Of a stretch of 64,000 bases of DNA, positions 34,765 through 49,700 are shown one piece after another. How positions within the stretch are numbered: position 1 is the stretch's first letter; the number at the start of each line of letters is the position of its first letter. Location: assembly GCA_003344405.1 (NCBI GenBank), contig NOWV01000192.1, positions 1 through 64,000 of the forward strand. The letters run 5' to 3'. The notes beneath the pieces are model-generated. The model did no database searches. It saw only the letters and a program-made list of their open reading frames with translations, and had not been told where the DNA came from. A program made the position numbers and the translations under genes. Source of the DNA: Trichoplax sp. H2. Lineage: Eukaryota > Placozoa > Uniplacotomia > Trichoplacea.

Positions 34765-37700
34765 GTACGTATATTACCTAGCGCTCTTCTGTATAAAGTT
34801 CCAAATCTGTATAGATCTTAACTTTGGTCGAAATTTTTTGTGTTTACACATACGGCGCTTTATGCAAAATCCTACCGTTTGAACAAATACAGCATTTTTT
34901 AAGAATTATAATTTAATTTCATTATTATTCCAAAATATGGCCATCCACTTCTTGAAATAGACAAATTTCTGGCACAAGCATCCGACATATATATAAAAAT
35001 AATTTGTCTCATTATTCAAAGCTGACGTCACTGTAAGTTAAGAAATGTTATATTATCTACTGTGAAAATCGAAATGCCACATAAAAATAAAAAAATGTAG
35101 ATTTATAGTTTATGATAATATTTTGTTTCAATTCCTAAAAATATGAAGCACTACCTTAGGAATTGTTCTTGCTATTAATAAAGTAAATCCTTATCATATT
35201 ATGATGAAATAGTAAATATTCCAAGTAGGCATATGAAATATAGAAACTTGATAGAGCTCGTGATCGAGATAAACTTATGGAAGAAATTATTTGTTCCCTC
35301 GAATATCCGTATATGATAACTTAATCGTAATAATATATCACTGTCACTTAAAATATATTGATAGCGCAGTCAATATGCTTACTACGACAGATAGAGTATA
35401 TGGGTGAAATAGCAATCAATAAGAAGAGAAGAGAATTCTGTTTTATTTTGTTTTGTGTGTTAGAACGCGCTCTTTGCAAAGATTACAGTTACTATACCAT
35501 AGACTAGCGAAATAGTCATACGAATTAATGTAAATTTAACATAAGTGCAGTCTTGTTTCTGGTATTGCAAGGGTAGTTGTAACACATTTGTAACGTACCC
35601 TTAATTAATAAGCCGTGGATCGTAAATGGAGGTTATGCGATATCATATCTTTAAAAGTGAAATATATTGCTTGAATCAGATATTTATATAATAACAAGCT
35701 AGCGAGTGTTGATGACGGAGCATTTTCAAATTTGAATAAATTAAAAACCCTGTAAGTAAATTTTTAAGTAAGCCGCATATCGATAATAATTTAAAGTATA
35801 TGTTAATACAAAAAATAAATCACTTTTTGCTATTGTAATGAGTGCTTGGAATTCGTTATTATCTTAAATTTACGAGTTATATATTTCGATAAGTATTTTT
35901 TAATGATTTGAAATCGATTATCGCTTCAGATCCTTGAAAGAAAATCGATTGACGGTCTTAAATTCTTCTCAAATATTTGTCGGTTTGATAAGTTTGAATT
36001 ACTTGTAAGTTAGATAAAATTGAAGTTCTACAAGAAATTAATTCGTTTTTCCATTTATGGACAGTAGCTAAGCAAAATAGATAGCACTAACTTACTTTTT
36101 CTTTACCAATTTTAATTCTAATTAAGGGTTCCTTTAGTGCTTTTGCTTAAAATACTTACGGGCATTATTATATTTAATAGTTGGAGAGCAAAATAAAAGA
36201 TTGCTACTATTATATTACATCTTCTAATGAGGAGAGTTTTTAACAAAAGCTCTATATTTATGGATAATATCACTTTACAAAAATTACTGTGAAATTTAAA
36301 ATTGGTTCTTTGGGTACGACTCATAAATGTTATAAAACTAAGATGGTTAATTTTATTTCCATAGATATTTGCAAGATAATAAAATAAAAGCCATCGAAGA
36401 AGGCATATTTGCAAGCCTGAATAATTTACAAAAATTGTAAATTTTGGTAGTATGAAATAATGATATTGTGAGAATAAATAGTTGTTTAAAGTAATATAGC
36501 GAATTCAATTACCCTTATACATAAAATAGATATGTAAGAGAAGGCAATACGGTACTTATATCAACTGACGGGATGATACACTAACGTAAAATGTAACTTG
36601 TAAGAAGTTTATTCAGTCAGTTTTAGAATTTAGTCTGTATCTATTTAATAAATTATAACTCGACTAATTTGTAAAAAGTCTACTTTCTCTGCTGCATAAT
36701 TACTGCAATAATAGTTTGAATTATTATTCATAATTGATACAGGTATTTAAATGAAAATTTATTGAAGTCATTAAGTTCTTCCAGAATCTTTTATGGGCTA
36801 AACAAATTGAAGGAATTGTAAGTAAGATAGCTGTCAATAAATAAACAAGATCATGAAGATTCAGCGTATTTCATTTAAATTAGTTAAGCTACTACATCAC
36901 TATAACTGAATGACTATTATTATAAATATTCGCTAAATGTTTCATATGCATACGCATATATTTTATTTATGAGATATAATATCGAAAAGGATTACTCTAT
37001 AGTTAATGATCAATGGAATCAAAATTGGGCGATTGAAAGTCGATAATTTTAATAGCACGGCAAATACTAGTAAATTTATAATCTATAATCTTTAAAAGAG
37101 TTAAGATCGAATGGAGTGAAGGTAATATCTTCATTTAATTAGATACTTGAATAAAAATTATATCGAGCAAATTGAAGATGAAACATTTACAAGTTTGAAA
37201 ACCTTAAGAGTGCTGTAAGTTTTGTAAAGAGTAAAATGATCCCCGATGTCTTATTGGTTTAATTTAAAGATAATACATCAGATATGTTTGAAAATTTGGC
37301 GATTATTTATTGTGGCGACTATTTATTCATTAATCACATTTTTGATGTGATATTGACCGTTGAAAGAAATAATTAGCTTATTGCGTTCTTTCCAAAATGA
37401 TGCAGTGATTTGCGAGACAATTCCTTGAGCGAATTAAACTCTCCAAAGCTATTCAATGGAGTAAAAAACTTAAAATATTTGTAAGTCACTATTATGTATT
37501 CGGTATATGCATTTAAAGTACAGTTTTCATATCCAAAAAAGTAAATTTAAATATAATACCTTCAAGTTTGAGCTCTATTGTAATCTTCTAATGGTATCAT
37601 GTTACCTGACCTATTTCGGAGAGACTAGCAACATTTGTTGGGACAGTAATTTCGATACTTTCTTCATCACTACCAACTAATTGAGATTAGTATTTACTAT

Positions 37701-40700
37701 AATGTCACTAGGCGATCAGCTGTAGAGAATATCTGTTCTGTAGTCGATTAGTCTAGGCAATTAGTTATGCCTTCAACTTGGAACAAAATCACAAATCCAA
37801 TTTATTAACCAAATTGGCTAACGTTTAAATAGCTATTTTAATGGTGTATGACCGCTTGAACTATATCAATGCCTCTAAGGACTACAATATGATTATTCTA
37901 GGTGATATTTCACATAAAATCTTTCATTCAAGACTTCTGTATACTCTATTCTAGTCCTATTAAATATAGAATTAATATTGGAAATATTTATGATTGTCGT
38001 CATTTCTTATCGAGCACATTTAGTATAAGATTTTAAACTAGAATATTCAAATTTTACAAATCAAGTTTATAATATATCGGCATTTAAGGATAGTGTCGGC
38101 TAAACTTGTTCCCAACATCTATATCTGGGAATCTACTGCTAAATCTAAGCATTACTATCTAAACCTAATAACATCAATCCAGTTAAGGTTACATCTTTAT
38201 TAAGAAAACATAAATATGATCGATCTTGGTCCTACTGCGTGTATTTACACTATATTTAGTAATAAAATAGCCTAAGAACCTGAATGGCAGTTGTCATGCC
38301 CTAATATTATTCAAATCTACATACATATGCTATACATATAAGAGCTTGTTACGTTAATTTTGTGTCCTGATATAATAAAATATAGTTGCTATATAAACGC
38401 AGTGAAATTGAGAATTAAATTATAACTTCTTCTACAACTTGTCGCTTTGCTTCATTGAGCAGCATGTGCGGTAAAGGGGACTCTTAGTCATCGAATAAAT
38501 TGAAATAAAATATTTCTCAATCCTACCTTACGTAGAAAATGCTATTACATAAATACTACTAATGGTTTTTCTTTACTTATTTAGATACTTAAGCAACAAT
38601 AAAATAGGAAAAATTGCAGAAGGAACTTTTGCGCAATTACCTTTTTTGAACTTAATGTAAATATGAAAGTATTAAATCGTAGAACTTAATTAAGGCCGAA
38701 TGGCTGAATTTCATCATCTAAATTTTGGTACTACTATTGATTTTTGAAATTATTTTGCATTAATAACTAATATAGAACTTTACAAAAAAATTCATTGACC
38801 TCTTTAAGTTCCGGAATGTTTCTAGGGTTGCGAAATTTATATTACTTGTAAGTTATCATATATAAGTATTAATTCGTTTAAATATGTATAAAAGCTTTCA
38901 GAAAGACGTTAAATAAGTTATCTAGTAATGAATTATTATTCTTGAAGTTATGACTAATAGAAATATTAGGCTTATTGATATCATAACGTGGCAATAATGC
39001 AATAATTAGCGAATTCGCCTAAGAGAAAGGTGTTCTTATTTTTAGTAATCAGTAACTTAAGAACTATATTGCAACATCTAACCTACTTACTACAATAAAG
39101 CTAAGGGTTTAAATTATCCATTAATTATCAATGTACAGGCCTTTTCATAAGAACGCGGGCATTGTTTTAATTTTTAGTAATTTTTCGAATAAATGCGGGA
39201 TAAATCGCCGTAACTTAGTTGAAATAGATTAATATTAGCAACAAAAGGAAGCTAAACTGAAAGAGTAATCAGGAATGCTGAGATTACTATAGGTATAAAT
39301 TAAAAATAACTATCAACAATTCGTGCAAATATTCTCTGCTCTATGAGCTCAAGATGACTTCACACCAGAAAAAGAGAAAATTTAGTACAAGTAATGCAAG
39401 ATGCTCGAAATAAATCGTACCACATTATAACCAGTCAATATTAAAGAGATATTGCTAAAGCTAGTTGTTCTTGCACTTAATAACTTGAACGATATATCTT
39501 ATTCTACTATACTATCATACCTCACAATAAAGTCTAGCCAAGCCAAATTAAGATAAAAATCATGTTATTACTATTTATAGAAAGATAGTTCACGTATGCT
39601 GTTTATAATAGAAAAAAAATATTTCATTAAAAGAATCTAATTCTATTGCTCGAAAAGACTTTAAATCCACTTATTCCAATAACATATACACCATGTTCAC
39701 TTTTGGTCAAGTGATTTTTTTCTAGGTTTTCAAAGTCTTTTCTTTAATAAATTATTTATCTAAATACTTAACAGATCTACTGCTTCACTAAGACATTATA
39801 TCTATAATCTAATTTGTAGTTTATGGAATAGTTGATTTATTGATTGTTATCACTAGTATCAATCATGGCTCTAGTATACTTAATTAAATAGATTAATATG
39901 AGAGTTCACAAAAATTCGAAATAAAATAAAGATTACGGCTAATGTCTATAATTGGCCATTATAAATTCTATTATTACAGTATTTATCTCACAATCTATTT
40001 TACTTAGTACGTTTAAGTAAATAGTAATCTAGATATAATGCTAGAGCTAAATGAAATATAGCAGTAAGAATTATCAAGAAATGATGATTTATTGAATTAG
40101 AAGTTAAATGTTAGGTTTATAATATAGGATATAGCTGATCTGTTACATCTGCATATACGTAAATGTCCATATTTTATGCAATTAAGTTCTTACAAGACTT
40201 CAATAGATTCTCTTTATTGTAACTTTAGGTACTTAAACGATAATAAAATTGCTACCATCGAAAATGGAACTTTTGCGTCTTTGCAATATTTGTATTTGCT
40301 GTAAGTTACTTTGTAATTGTCACGAAAGCAATCGTCGTGACGTTTACTTTATTTTTATGTTACGTTCTGTATATGTTTATATCTCAAAAACGTTTTACGG
40401 TTTCCCTAATTGTAATTTTAGTCGTTAAGAGATGGTATCCTTAATTTAGGATAAGATAAACTAAAATAGTAATTGCCACCCAGCTAAACTGGATTGTATC
40501 TTTCGACTCCAAAGTTGTTAAGGTTCAAAGTACAATTCCTAAGTTTAGAGGAAATGTCTTAGTAGGATAGGTTTATATGTATCCGTTAAACTATTAGTAA
40601 GCAATGATTATCTTAATACTGCTACAATAAATTTAATAGGATTAGACTGTATCTAATCTGTACAGATAGAATCTCTTAAAGGTATCAATTTGGTCAATTT

Positions 40701-43700
40701 CTAATAGACGAGGCGACTTGTGTAGTTAAACCGGTTTTAGGTACTGAAATCTATGTAAACAGCGAGTTCGCCGACAATAAATTAGATTGAGATTTTCTAG
40801 TAAGTTTTGAAGGTCTGGCTGTGTTAAATTTTATCTGCCTTAGAATACCAATTGTCTGGTATTCCGAATAACAGTAGTATAGGAAAGAAATTACTCTTTC
40901 AATCCTTGTTGCTAGTTAGGGTTATTCCTAGCTTGTAACCGTGTCACAACCAGCTTCGTGACAAGGATAACGTAAAATAAATCTCTAAATCTCTAAAAAT
41001 CTACGGATTCAGTATCCCTACTTACAAGAATTTAGACGCCTTTGATTCTACGTTAAACTCAACTAGACAATTGAGAACTGCTTTATTCAACTATCTGACG
41101 GGCTTATATACCCTTCTACAGCAGCTAACATTCATGAGTCATCCTATAAAAATAGTTAGGTGAGAACATCTACTAACTAATTTTTCACAGTCGGACTACA
41201 ACATGTTCATTCACAGAATCATTTCAGTGCACATTACAGCATAGCATTAAATTTACAGTAACGCATTTATAATTAGAGTAATTCCTATTGTAAGTAACTA
41301 GTTGTAATATATTATCACTATATTGTATTAACCAAATTTAGGTAGCTATTTCTTCACGGTAGTTCGTACCGTGACTGACCGTAATTATTTCTTTATCTTC
41401 TATACGGAACAAATATAATGGTACAAAAAATCGTGTTTGTTTCATGGGCTTGCAGCAAATACAATACCTACGCTAGTCTATTTGGTCATCATAAATAAGT
41501 TATTGCAATATTATTTGAAGCTTTTCGATTAATGACAAATATAGGAGCTTGGAAAGAAATCTGATACGTGCTTTGGATTCTTCTAGGATGTTCGAGAAAT
41601 TAACAAGATTGCAATACTTGTGAGCAAAAAATAAAAGTGAATTTAGATAAGAAATCATCTACAATTCATTAATTACTGATACCGAAAATAGAAAAATTAG
41701 AAAAGATTCATCCGTAATTGCTACCATCTACAATATTTATATGGTCTCTTAAGAATTGCCAAATTAGTTAATAAGCCTAAGCTGACTATTTTTAATTTAT
41801 AAACTTTGAAATATGAAAAATTCGATGCATATGTATCTCATTTTATAGATACATATAAAGTGTTTTAACGAATTGAATTAGTACATAATTATCTTTGAAT
41901 GTCTATGGAATTGTTATTATTATTTCAGATATCTAGGCGAAAATAAGATAGAAAAAATTGCAGACGGAACTTTTGGAAGCCTATACTACTTATACGAGCT
42001 GTAAGTTATCAGATCATTTGATATATACTCTTAGTTATCAATTTGATGACTTTAAAGCATAATTTACGTCTTAATATGCAGTATGTGTCTACAGACATCA
42101 GGTATAAATTTCAGGTTAAAAATTGATTTTCTTCTTTGATTTACGTTACCTAAGTGACAAAAAAATAATTTTCATACATAATACAGAAATCTACAAAAAA
42201 ATTTGTTGAAAGATTTAAATTCTCCGAAAATCTTCGAAGGACTATGGTATTTACAGAATCTGTACGTTAAATGCTTTGTAATTAGCAACAATAAATAATT
42301 ATAGAAAAATGAAATAATTGACGCTAATCTAGTTTACAAAGTTTCATAAGTTGTTTTCATTTCGGCTTTAAAATGATATCAATAACAATACTGTGCTGTT
42401 TTTCCTACAGCTAGCTATACTTAAAACTAATTACTAATAATTAATTCCCCAGTATGTTTATTAAAATAATTTATTACTTATAATTTCTTGTTTAGTATCA
42501 TGGTGGAATAATACTTTTAGTGTTATGAAGTACAAATCTTATAATTTTGGACATAAATGTACTTAAATAGAAATAGATCTTAGAATAGGACATTTATGTT
42601 CATAGAAGATGGAAGTATTTAGTGATTACCCAATACCTTATTGTTACTCAATTTTTAGTAAAACTTTTATTAGAGTATTTTGATATAAGGATGATGATTA
42701 CATGTTTAATGTTATAGTTGCTATATGTTCCATTAGACAAGGATCTTGTAAATAGTGAAATAATGTGAGAAAACCTGTTTATATGTTTACTAGAGTGATG
42801 AACGCTAAATTGAGATATAGTAATAGCAATAAGAACTTGCTTACGACATACATTTTCTATATAACAAGAGTCAATCTCGAAATGAAAATAACTGTTCTTA
42901 ACAAATTTGATCCTAACTTGAGTTTGTGAGTAAATTATTTTATATTTTCCTTGTTCTAAACAGTAAGTTATAACCTGCATTGGTAAAACTTAGATTGAGT
43001 AATTATACACGGCTAATTCTTAGGTTATCGACCGACTTCCTTCTAAAGGAGTCGGCCTCTTGTATCCTTCGTAGTACGTTGACAAATATATTGGCAATAT
43101 TATTTTCCCTTGAAAGATCGTCTTTTAAACCTAATTCGACTTAGTATATAGTTTACCGCATAAAGTCCAGTACCTTGTAAGGTTCCTAAAAGTGCGAGAT
43201 CTTCACTAGAGAATGATTGTCACGAACCAGTAAATATACCGAAGACAATTTACCTTTTTCTAGAGTTTGCGATTTTCTTGACATAACTAGCCCACTCAGG
43301 TCTAACGTTGTCCTTTTAATTATGATTACCAAAGATTAAATTATAGAATCAATTTTTCTAGATGCTACTACTATTTACGATGTTTATATGGGCTCATAAG
43401 AATATTAAATTAATTAACATGCCAATGCTAACGATTTTTAATCAATGAACTTTAAATTTACAAATTTCAATATATAAATATAAACCATTTCACAGATAAG
43501 AATTGTTTAAATAAATTGAATTTATAGATAACTACCCTTGCATATCTATTGAATTGCTATCATTTATTCAGATATTTAGATCAAAATAAGATAGAAAAAA
43601 TTGCAGACAGAGCCTTTGCAAGCCTTTACAACTTATATGTACTGTAAGTAATCAGATCATTTGACAGATATATACTTTAAGTTATCAGATAGATAGCTTT

Positions 43701-46700
43701 GAAGTAAAGCTTAAATCTCAATATGAGTGTCTAGAGATATTATTGTAAATTTCAGGCTGACCATTTATATTCTTCTTTAATTTGTGTATCCTACATGATT
43801 AGAAAATATTTTTTATATAAATATTATAGAGGTTTAGGAAAAAATCTTTTAAATTACTTAAATTCTCCAAAAATGTTCGAAGGACCATCGTATTTAGGCT
43901 ATCTGTAAGTTGAATGCTTTATAATTAGCAAAAGTAAATAGCTACAGTCAAATTTAGTCGTCGATATTAACCAAGTTTTTAAAGTTTCATGAATTTCTTT
44001 GTTTTGAATTTAAATGAAATCAATAATAACACTGTGCTGATTTATGAGATATCGACAATAAGATCATTATGCGACAGATTAATTCAGAATAACAGAAGTG
44101 CAATATATATATATACCGATCACGAAATTCCAAATTTTAGAAAAATAAGGACTTTATTGAATCTTATACAAAGATTAACTACACACAGCTCTACTCTAGC
44201 CGAATACTACTACTAAAGACTTCTAGAACGAACTAACATAATAATCCAAGTTGCATGCTTTTATACTTTTCGTAGCATTCGCAGCTACAATCCGCACGAC
44301 AACATTTTACCTTATTTTACACATACTTAAATTATTCTTAGTAACACTATTCTACTGAGAACCATCATTAATCCGATTTGGATACGACTACAGTACTTAT
44401 GTCGGCATTATTCACACTAGCCAAAGTACAATGAATTAACCATATCCTAATATATGATTTATGGTTCTATTTTTACCTATAACCTTATTAGTAACTCAAC
44501 ACCTTGCTTTATATAGTCATCTATACTCTAGCATAGAGTCTATACCACTACAGTCTATAGTTATAGCTACCAAATATCTCTTAGAATAAATATAGAAGTT
44601 ACGCTACCGTACATTATACTAAACATGGCTAACAGTCTACAATCGCAGTACTAAGTTACATTACATACAATCATCATATTTCTTCAAGTTTTATTGTAGT
44701 GGCAAGGAGAGCTAGCATATTAATAGTTACAAAAAATTGCTATTTAATAAAGAAGAAATTAAACAAAATCCAACCACTTAATAAATGACAATGCAAGATA
44801 TTAATTAATAATAAAATATTAATCTTAACTAATTTTAGTTACATGGAAGAAAATAAAATAGAAAGAATTGAAGATAGCATATTTGCAAGCATCAAACGAC
44901 TCAAGACTTTGTACAAATAAAATAAAACGGCTTTAAATTACTTAACTGATTCAATATTATCAAAATTTTAACTAGCAACTTATTCTTCATTTTCCTATGA
45001 TGATGTACGATGCAGATATTTGAATGGAAATTTGATACAGACTCTCATTTCTCCAGGCATATTTAAAGGATTGACGCACTTGACAGAATTGTAAGATGTA
45101 TTTAGATATATTAGTCGTACTATCTTTATATCTAAATGTTGATTTTTACAAATATAAGAGGCATGACATGAATCGCACGAATATTGGAAATAGTTCATAT
45201 ATGTTATTGTCACAAAACAGCTTTACAACAAGATAGCGTAATGTACAATCAATCAGTCAATTCCCTGAACCACGTATCGGGGAGCAATATCTACTCTTTC
45301 AGGAACGCTTTTCCTATACTAGCTAACTACAAGAAGACTTAGATGTTTCGTTTTTTACGTTAAATACAAATCTTTAGAACTCTCTTTATTATACGATATA
45401 TTACATTTATATACTCTTTTACAATGGCAAAGACATACTAGTTAGTAATATTAACGTTGAAACCTTCTAATGAATCAAAAGCTAATTTTATCTACCGCTA
45501 CCCAATGAAGACAACAATATTTACGAACATAGCCATCGAATAACTAGTACAAATTTTGTCAAATTACAATATGTTTTATCACGAAACATTTCCACGATAA
45601 TCTATAATTTACCAAAATTAAATTACAATCACAGTGATTTGAATTGTAAGAAGTTATTTAGATTCCCTAATTAAACTACTAATTAACATAGATTTTTCTA
45701 CTATAATCTAGATATTGTAGTATATAACACTGTAAGAGCTATAGACTGATCAGTTAAACAGACGATCTTTTAGTTCCTTCATGATACCTTAACATAGTGT
45801 TGATATTTTATGAGGTTTTAATTAATGTTAGTATGTATAAAGCCTTATCAAAAAATCTAATTCCTCGATTTTGCTTGTTATATTCAGCACCAAATATCTG
45901 TGAATGTACTTTAATTTCGCAGTACTTCCCGAACTTTACATTGATTAAGACGAAGGATAACACTACAAAAAAATACGTCTGTTAAGATCATGGAATTATC
46001 GTACTTTTTTGAAACCTATATTCGCTTCATTTCATAAATTACACTACTATAGCTTTTATGTTCAGTTTAAAAATTTATAAACATGCCCGTAACCTATTTT
46101 TAGATAGCTAACTACGAAAAGGTTTGATAGCTTAGTGATTTTTCTACATCAAAAGATAATCAGAATGTGCATAATACAGTTTCATTATTTTCTCTACATT
46201 CTTCTTATAAATATAGGTGGTTTTTAAAAATACTTGACAAATTTTAATATTATATTCTTACTTATTAAGAATAGTTTATTAAGATAATTAGATAAGACAA
46301 ATGTTGCATATTAAACTACGGTATTAAGTAAATATTTAATGCTAGATAAATGTTAATGTTCGAATGCTTGGCTTAACTTTTGATGTCCTTTGATGAGAAA
46401 TGTATGCTTACCAGCAGAAAATGTAGTGAATCGTTGTAGCCAGAGTGGCATATCATACTCACTTTATGATCTGGTTAATGTCTATCTGAAATTATAATTG
46501 AAATTTGTGTAACGAAAAGTACGATATTGATATCATTGTTAAGATTCGGTTAGTTGTCGACTATCTTTGGTCGATGACTAATGTTTTAAAGTAGATGTAC
46601 AAGAGTATCATAGATACTATAATGCAGAAGATAGTAATAGCGAAGTATTTTCCTCCATTTATAGGAGACTGAACGAAAATAGAATATCTCTAATTGCCGA

Positions 46701-49700
46701 TGGAGTACTAGCCCCACTTGTCAGATTAATTTATTTGTAAGTTGCTATAAATCTTGAAATGCTTTCCTATGTAACTGTTATGGCATAAATAATTACAAAA
46801 GCTACTTCTGAGTGTAGTATTACTAATATAACTAACAATCAAAGACTGACTACTTCTGGTTTTGCAAATTTGCTGTCATATAATTTACGGCTATTTAACA
46901 ATCGTATTCCTAATTTTAGCGGTAATATTTCTGGCTGATAACCGACACGTACCTGTAATACCGTTGCTTGCCTGAACGAATGTTAATCAATTAATTTTAC
47001 TGCGTAATAGTTAAAATATTTTATCGAGTTCCATAAAACCACTAGTAAATACTCTTAGTTGCAAATTTCGACAGTAATTACATTATTAAAATATTAGTAG
47101 TGCAATGTAGCGAGTGTTTCCAAAATTGTTAGTCAGCGTGTACAGAGCAAAGCGCAAGTTATGATCGATTTCTTTATGTCATCAAAATTATGGGCATGAA
47201 CCATAGCTTACTATTACGACCTATGTTGACACACAAAGATATATGTCACAAACCAACTTCGTGACAAAGATAACGTAAAACAAATCTCTAAATTACTATA
47301 GTCTCCGGGATTAAGTATCTCTTAACTACCTCACAAGAATTTAGGCGCCTTTGCTTCTACGTTAAAACAACTATATAACTCTTTTTTTATTCAACTACCT
47401 GCCGAGCTTAAATACCCTTCGGCAGCAGCTACCATGTATGAGTCATAACAGTTCACAAAATTTAGGTCAAATTGGATAGCCAAGTTAATACAGACATTAT
47501 TCATAATTTTGGACTTTTACTGAACGATTCTAGATGATTAGACTACAGTATGTCCTCACGCAGAATTATTTATAGTATCAACTATAATTGAATATCTTCA
47601 GGATATTCATCACAAGCGTTACAAGACATAGTACTATAATCAATTAATATTAGTTACCTTGTGAAAACTCTTACTACAACATAGCATAATTTTCTGCAAC
47701 AAAATAATAACTACTGTAGTTGTTACTGTAAATCATTATTAGTTATCTCCATATGTAAATGTTAAACACTAAATTTAGTCATTTACTCTTCACTGTGGTT
47801 CGTACCGTGACAATATAATATAAAATGGGGATATTGTACCTTCGATGATCCAGTAAAACTGCCCCGTAGCTTAATATTGAGTAGAAGTTCTCCTCAATTA
47901 TTAGTCTCTGTATTAATATTATTGGTACTACTCTACCTTGTATCCTACAGAGAACTTTATGATCAACTTGTATACCGTGCTACTTTATTTTTGGCTTTTT
48001 AGTTCAATTTACGAAGTTAAGTACTACTCATCCAATCGGCTATTCAACTCCTAATTTTTTTGATGAACAAACTTTATTAGCTAATAAGTTTTGTGCTTTG
48101 AGTTTGCTATCGTTACTCTTATACACTCACAAAAATAAGATAAAAGAAAGCAGCTTAGAAAGCAGTATCTAACAGCTAAATCTCAACTCATCAAAACGGT
48201 TCCAATGTAACCTTAAAGCAATCTAGTAATAACTTACCGGTATACTTATATAATAACACAAAATTAAAGCAGTTCAGGAAATATTATTTAATAGTAAATA
48301 CTCACTAGCCAAAATGATTCTAATGCTACATTAATTTAATCTAGTTTTAACCTACATATACACTTAAAATAATAATATAAAATAAGAATGGTTCCAGAGG
48401 AATATTCATTAGCGAAATATCAACCCACTAAAAGTATTTCCATCCCAAAATTAATTCTGTCGATTGAGGCCTTTTAATTTACCAAGACTGTATAAAAATT
48501 GCTATGAATCAAAATAAGCCCTTTTATACTGTCTTTACTTCAGTAAAACACAAAATTATAGCTATTCGTAATATAGAAATTAACCTTAATCTTCTCGAAT
48601 ATTCGATAAGTAAAGTTCCATACTCCAAATAGTAGATACCATAGTTATTGCGTCAAGTTACTTCTTTAAGGTAGTCAGTTTTATCTATATCGAATTTGCT
48701 GTCGATAGCTGTTTTGAGCAGAAATTAATGAAATGACTGAATCTGCGAGCATAATAGGTAACTCAGATAACAATTTTGCTTCAACTAAGATAACTATATT
48801 GTATAAATGGGACTGTTAGAGTAACGGAAAATGACGAGTTTTACGATTCATAGTTTTGTGACTATTACGTAAGGTAAAGGGCATTTAGGTTACTAAGTAA
48901 TCTAGAAAAGATAGATTTGGGCAGTATCACAAAAAACAGCTTTGCAACAAGATAACGCAATGTACGGTCAATAAGTCAATTCCTTGAACCATGTATCAAG
49001 GAACAATATCTGCACTATCACAAATACTTTTGCTCTACTAGCAGACTACACAAAGACTTAGACGCCTCGTATTTACGTTAAATACTAAGTTTGAGAATAT
49101 ACTTTATTACACGATATGCTGCATTTATATACTCTTCCTCAATAGCACATGAGTCATAGTTAGTACGATTAACTTTGGAATCATTCACTGAATTAGACAT
49201 TAATTTTAGCTACTGCTTCCTAATGCAGACAACAGTATTTACGAACACAGACATCTGATGACTAATACAGAATAGTCAGATTACGATATGTCCTATCACA
49301 AGACATTTCCACGATAATTTACAATCTACCATAAGTAAGTTACAATCACAAAGATTCGAACTGTAAGTATATGATTTGCATTCACAAATAGAACTATTAA
49401 TTTCAGTATATATATATATATCACTGTCATATAAAGCCAGTGCTATATTAAAACACAGTATATCCAAATTAGAAGTTAACTAAACAAGGATAGGCTAACA
49501 AAATTATCCTAATAGAAATAATTCTACTCTAATACAGTACAGTATATAACACTGTAACAAGCAGTAATTTAACTATAGGGTTTTTACTCCATACCGCCTT
49601 GTCATTCAGATAACTTTTTATAACAAATGTGCGGTGATAATTTATAACTTAAATCGAAAATCATTATAACTTATACATAATACTCCTGAGTATACAGGTC

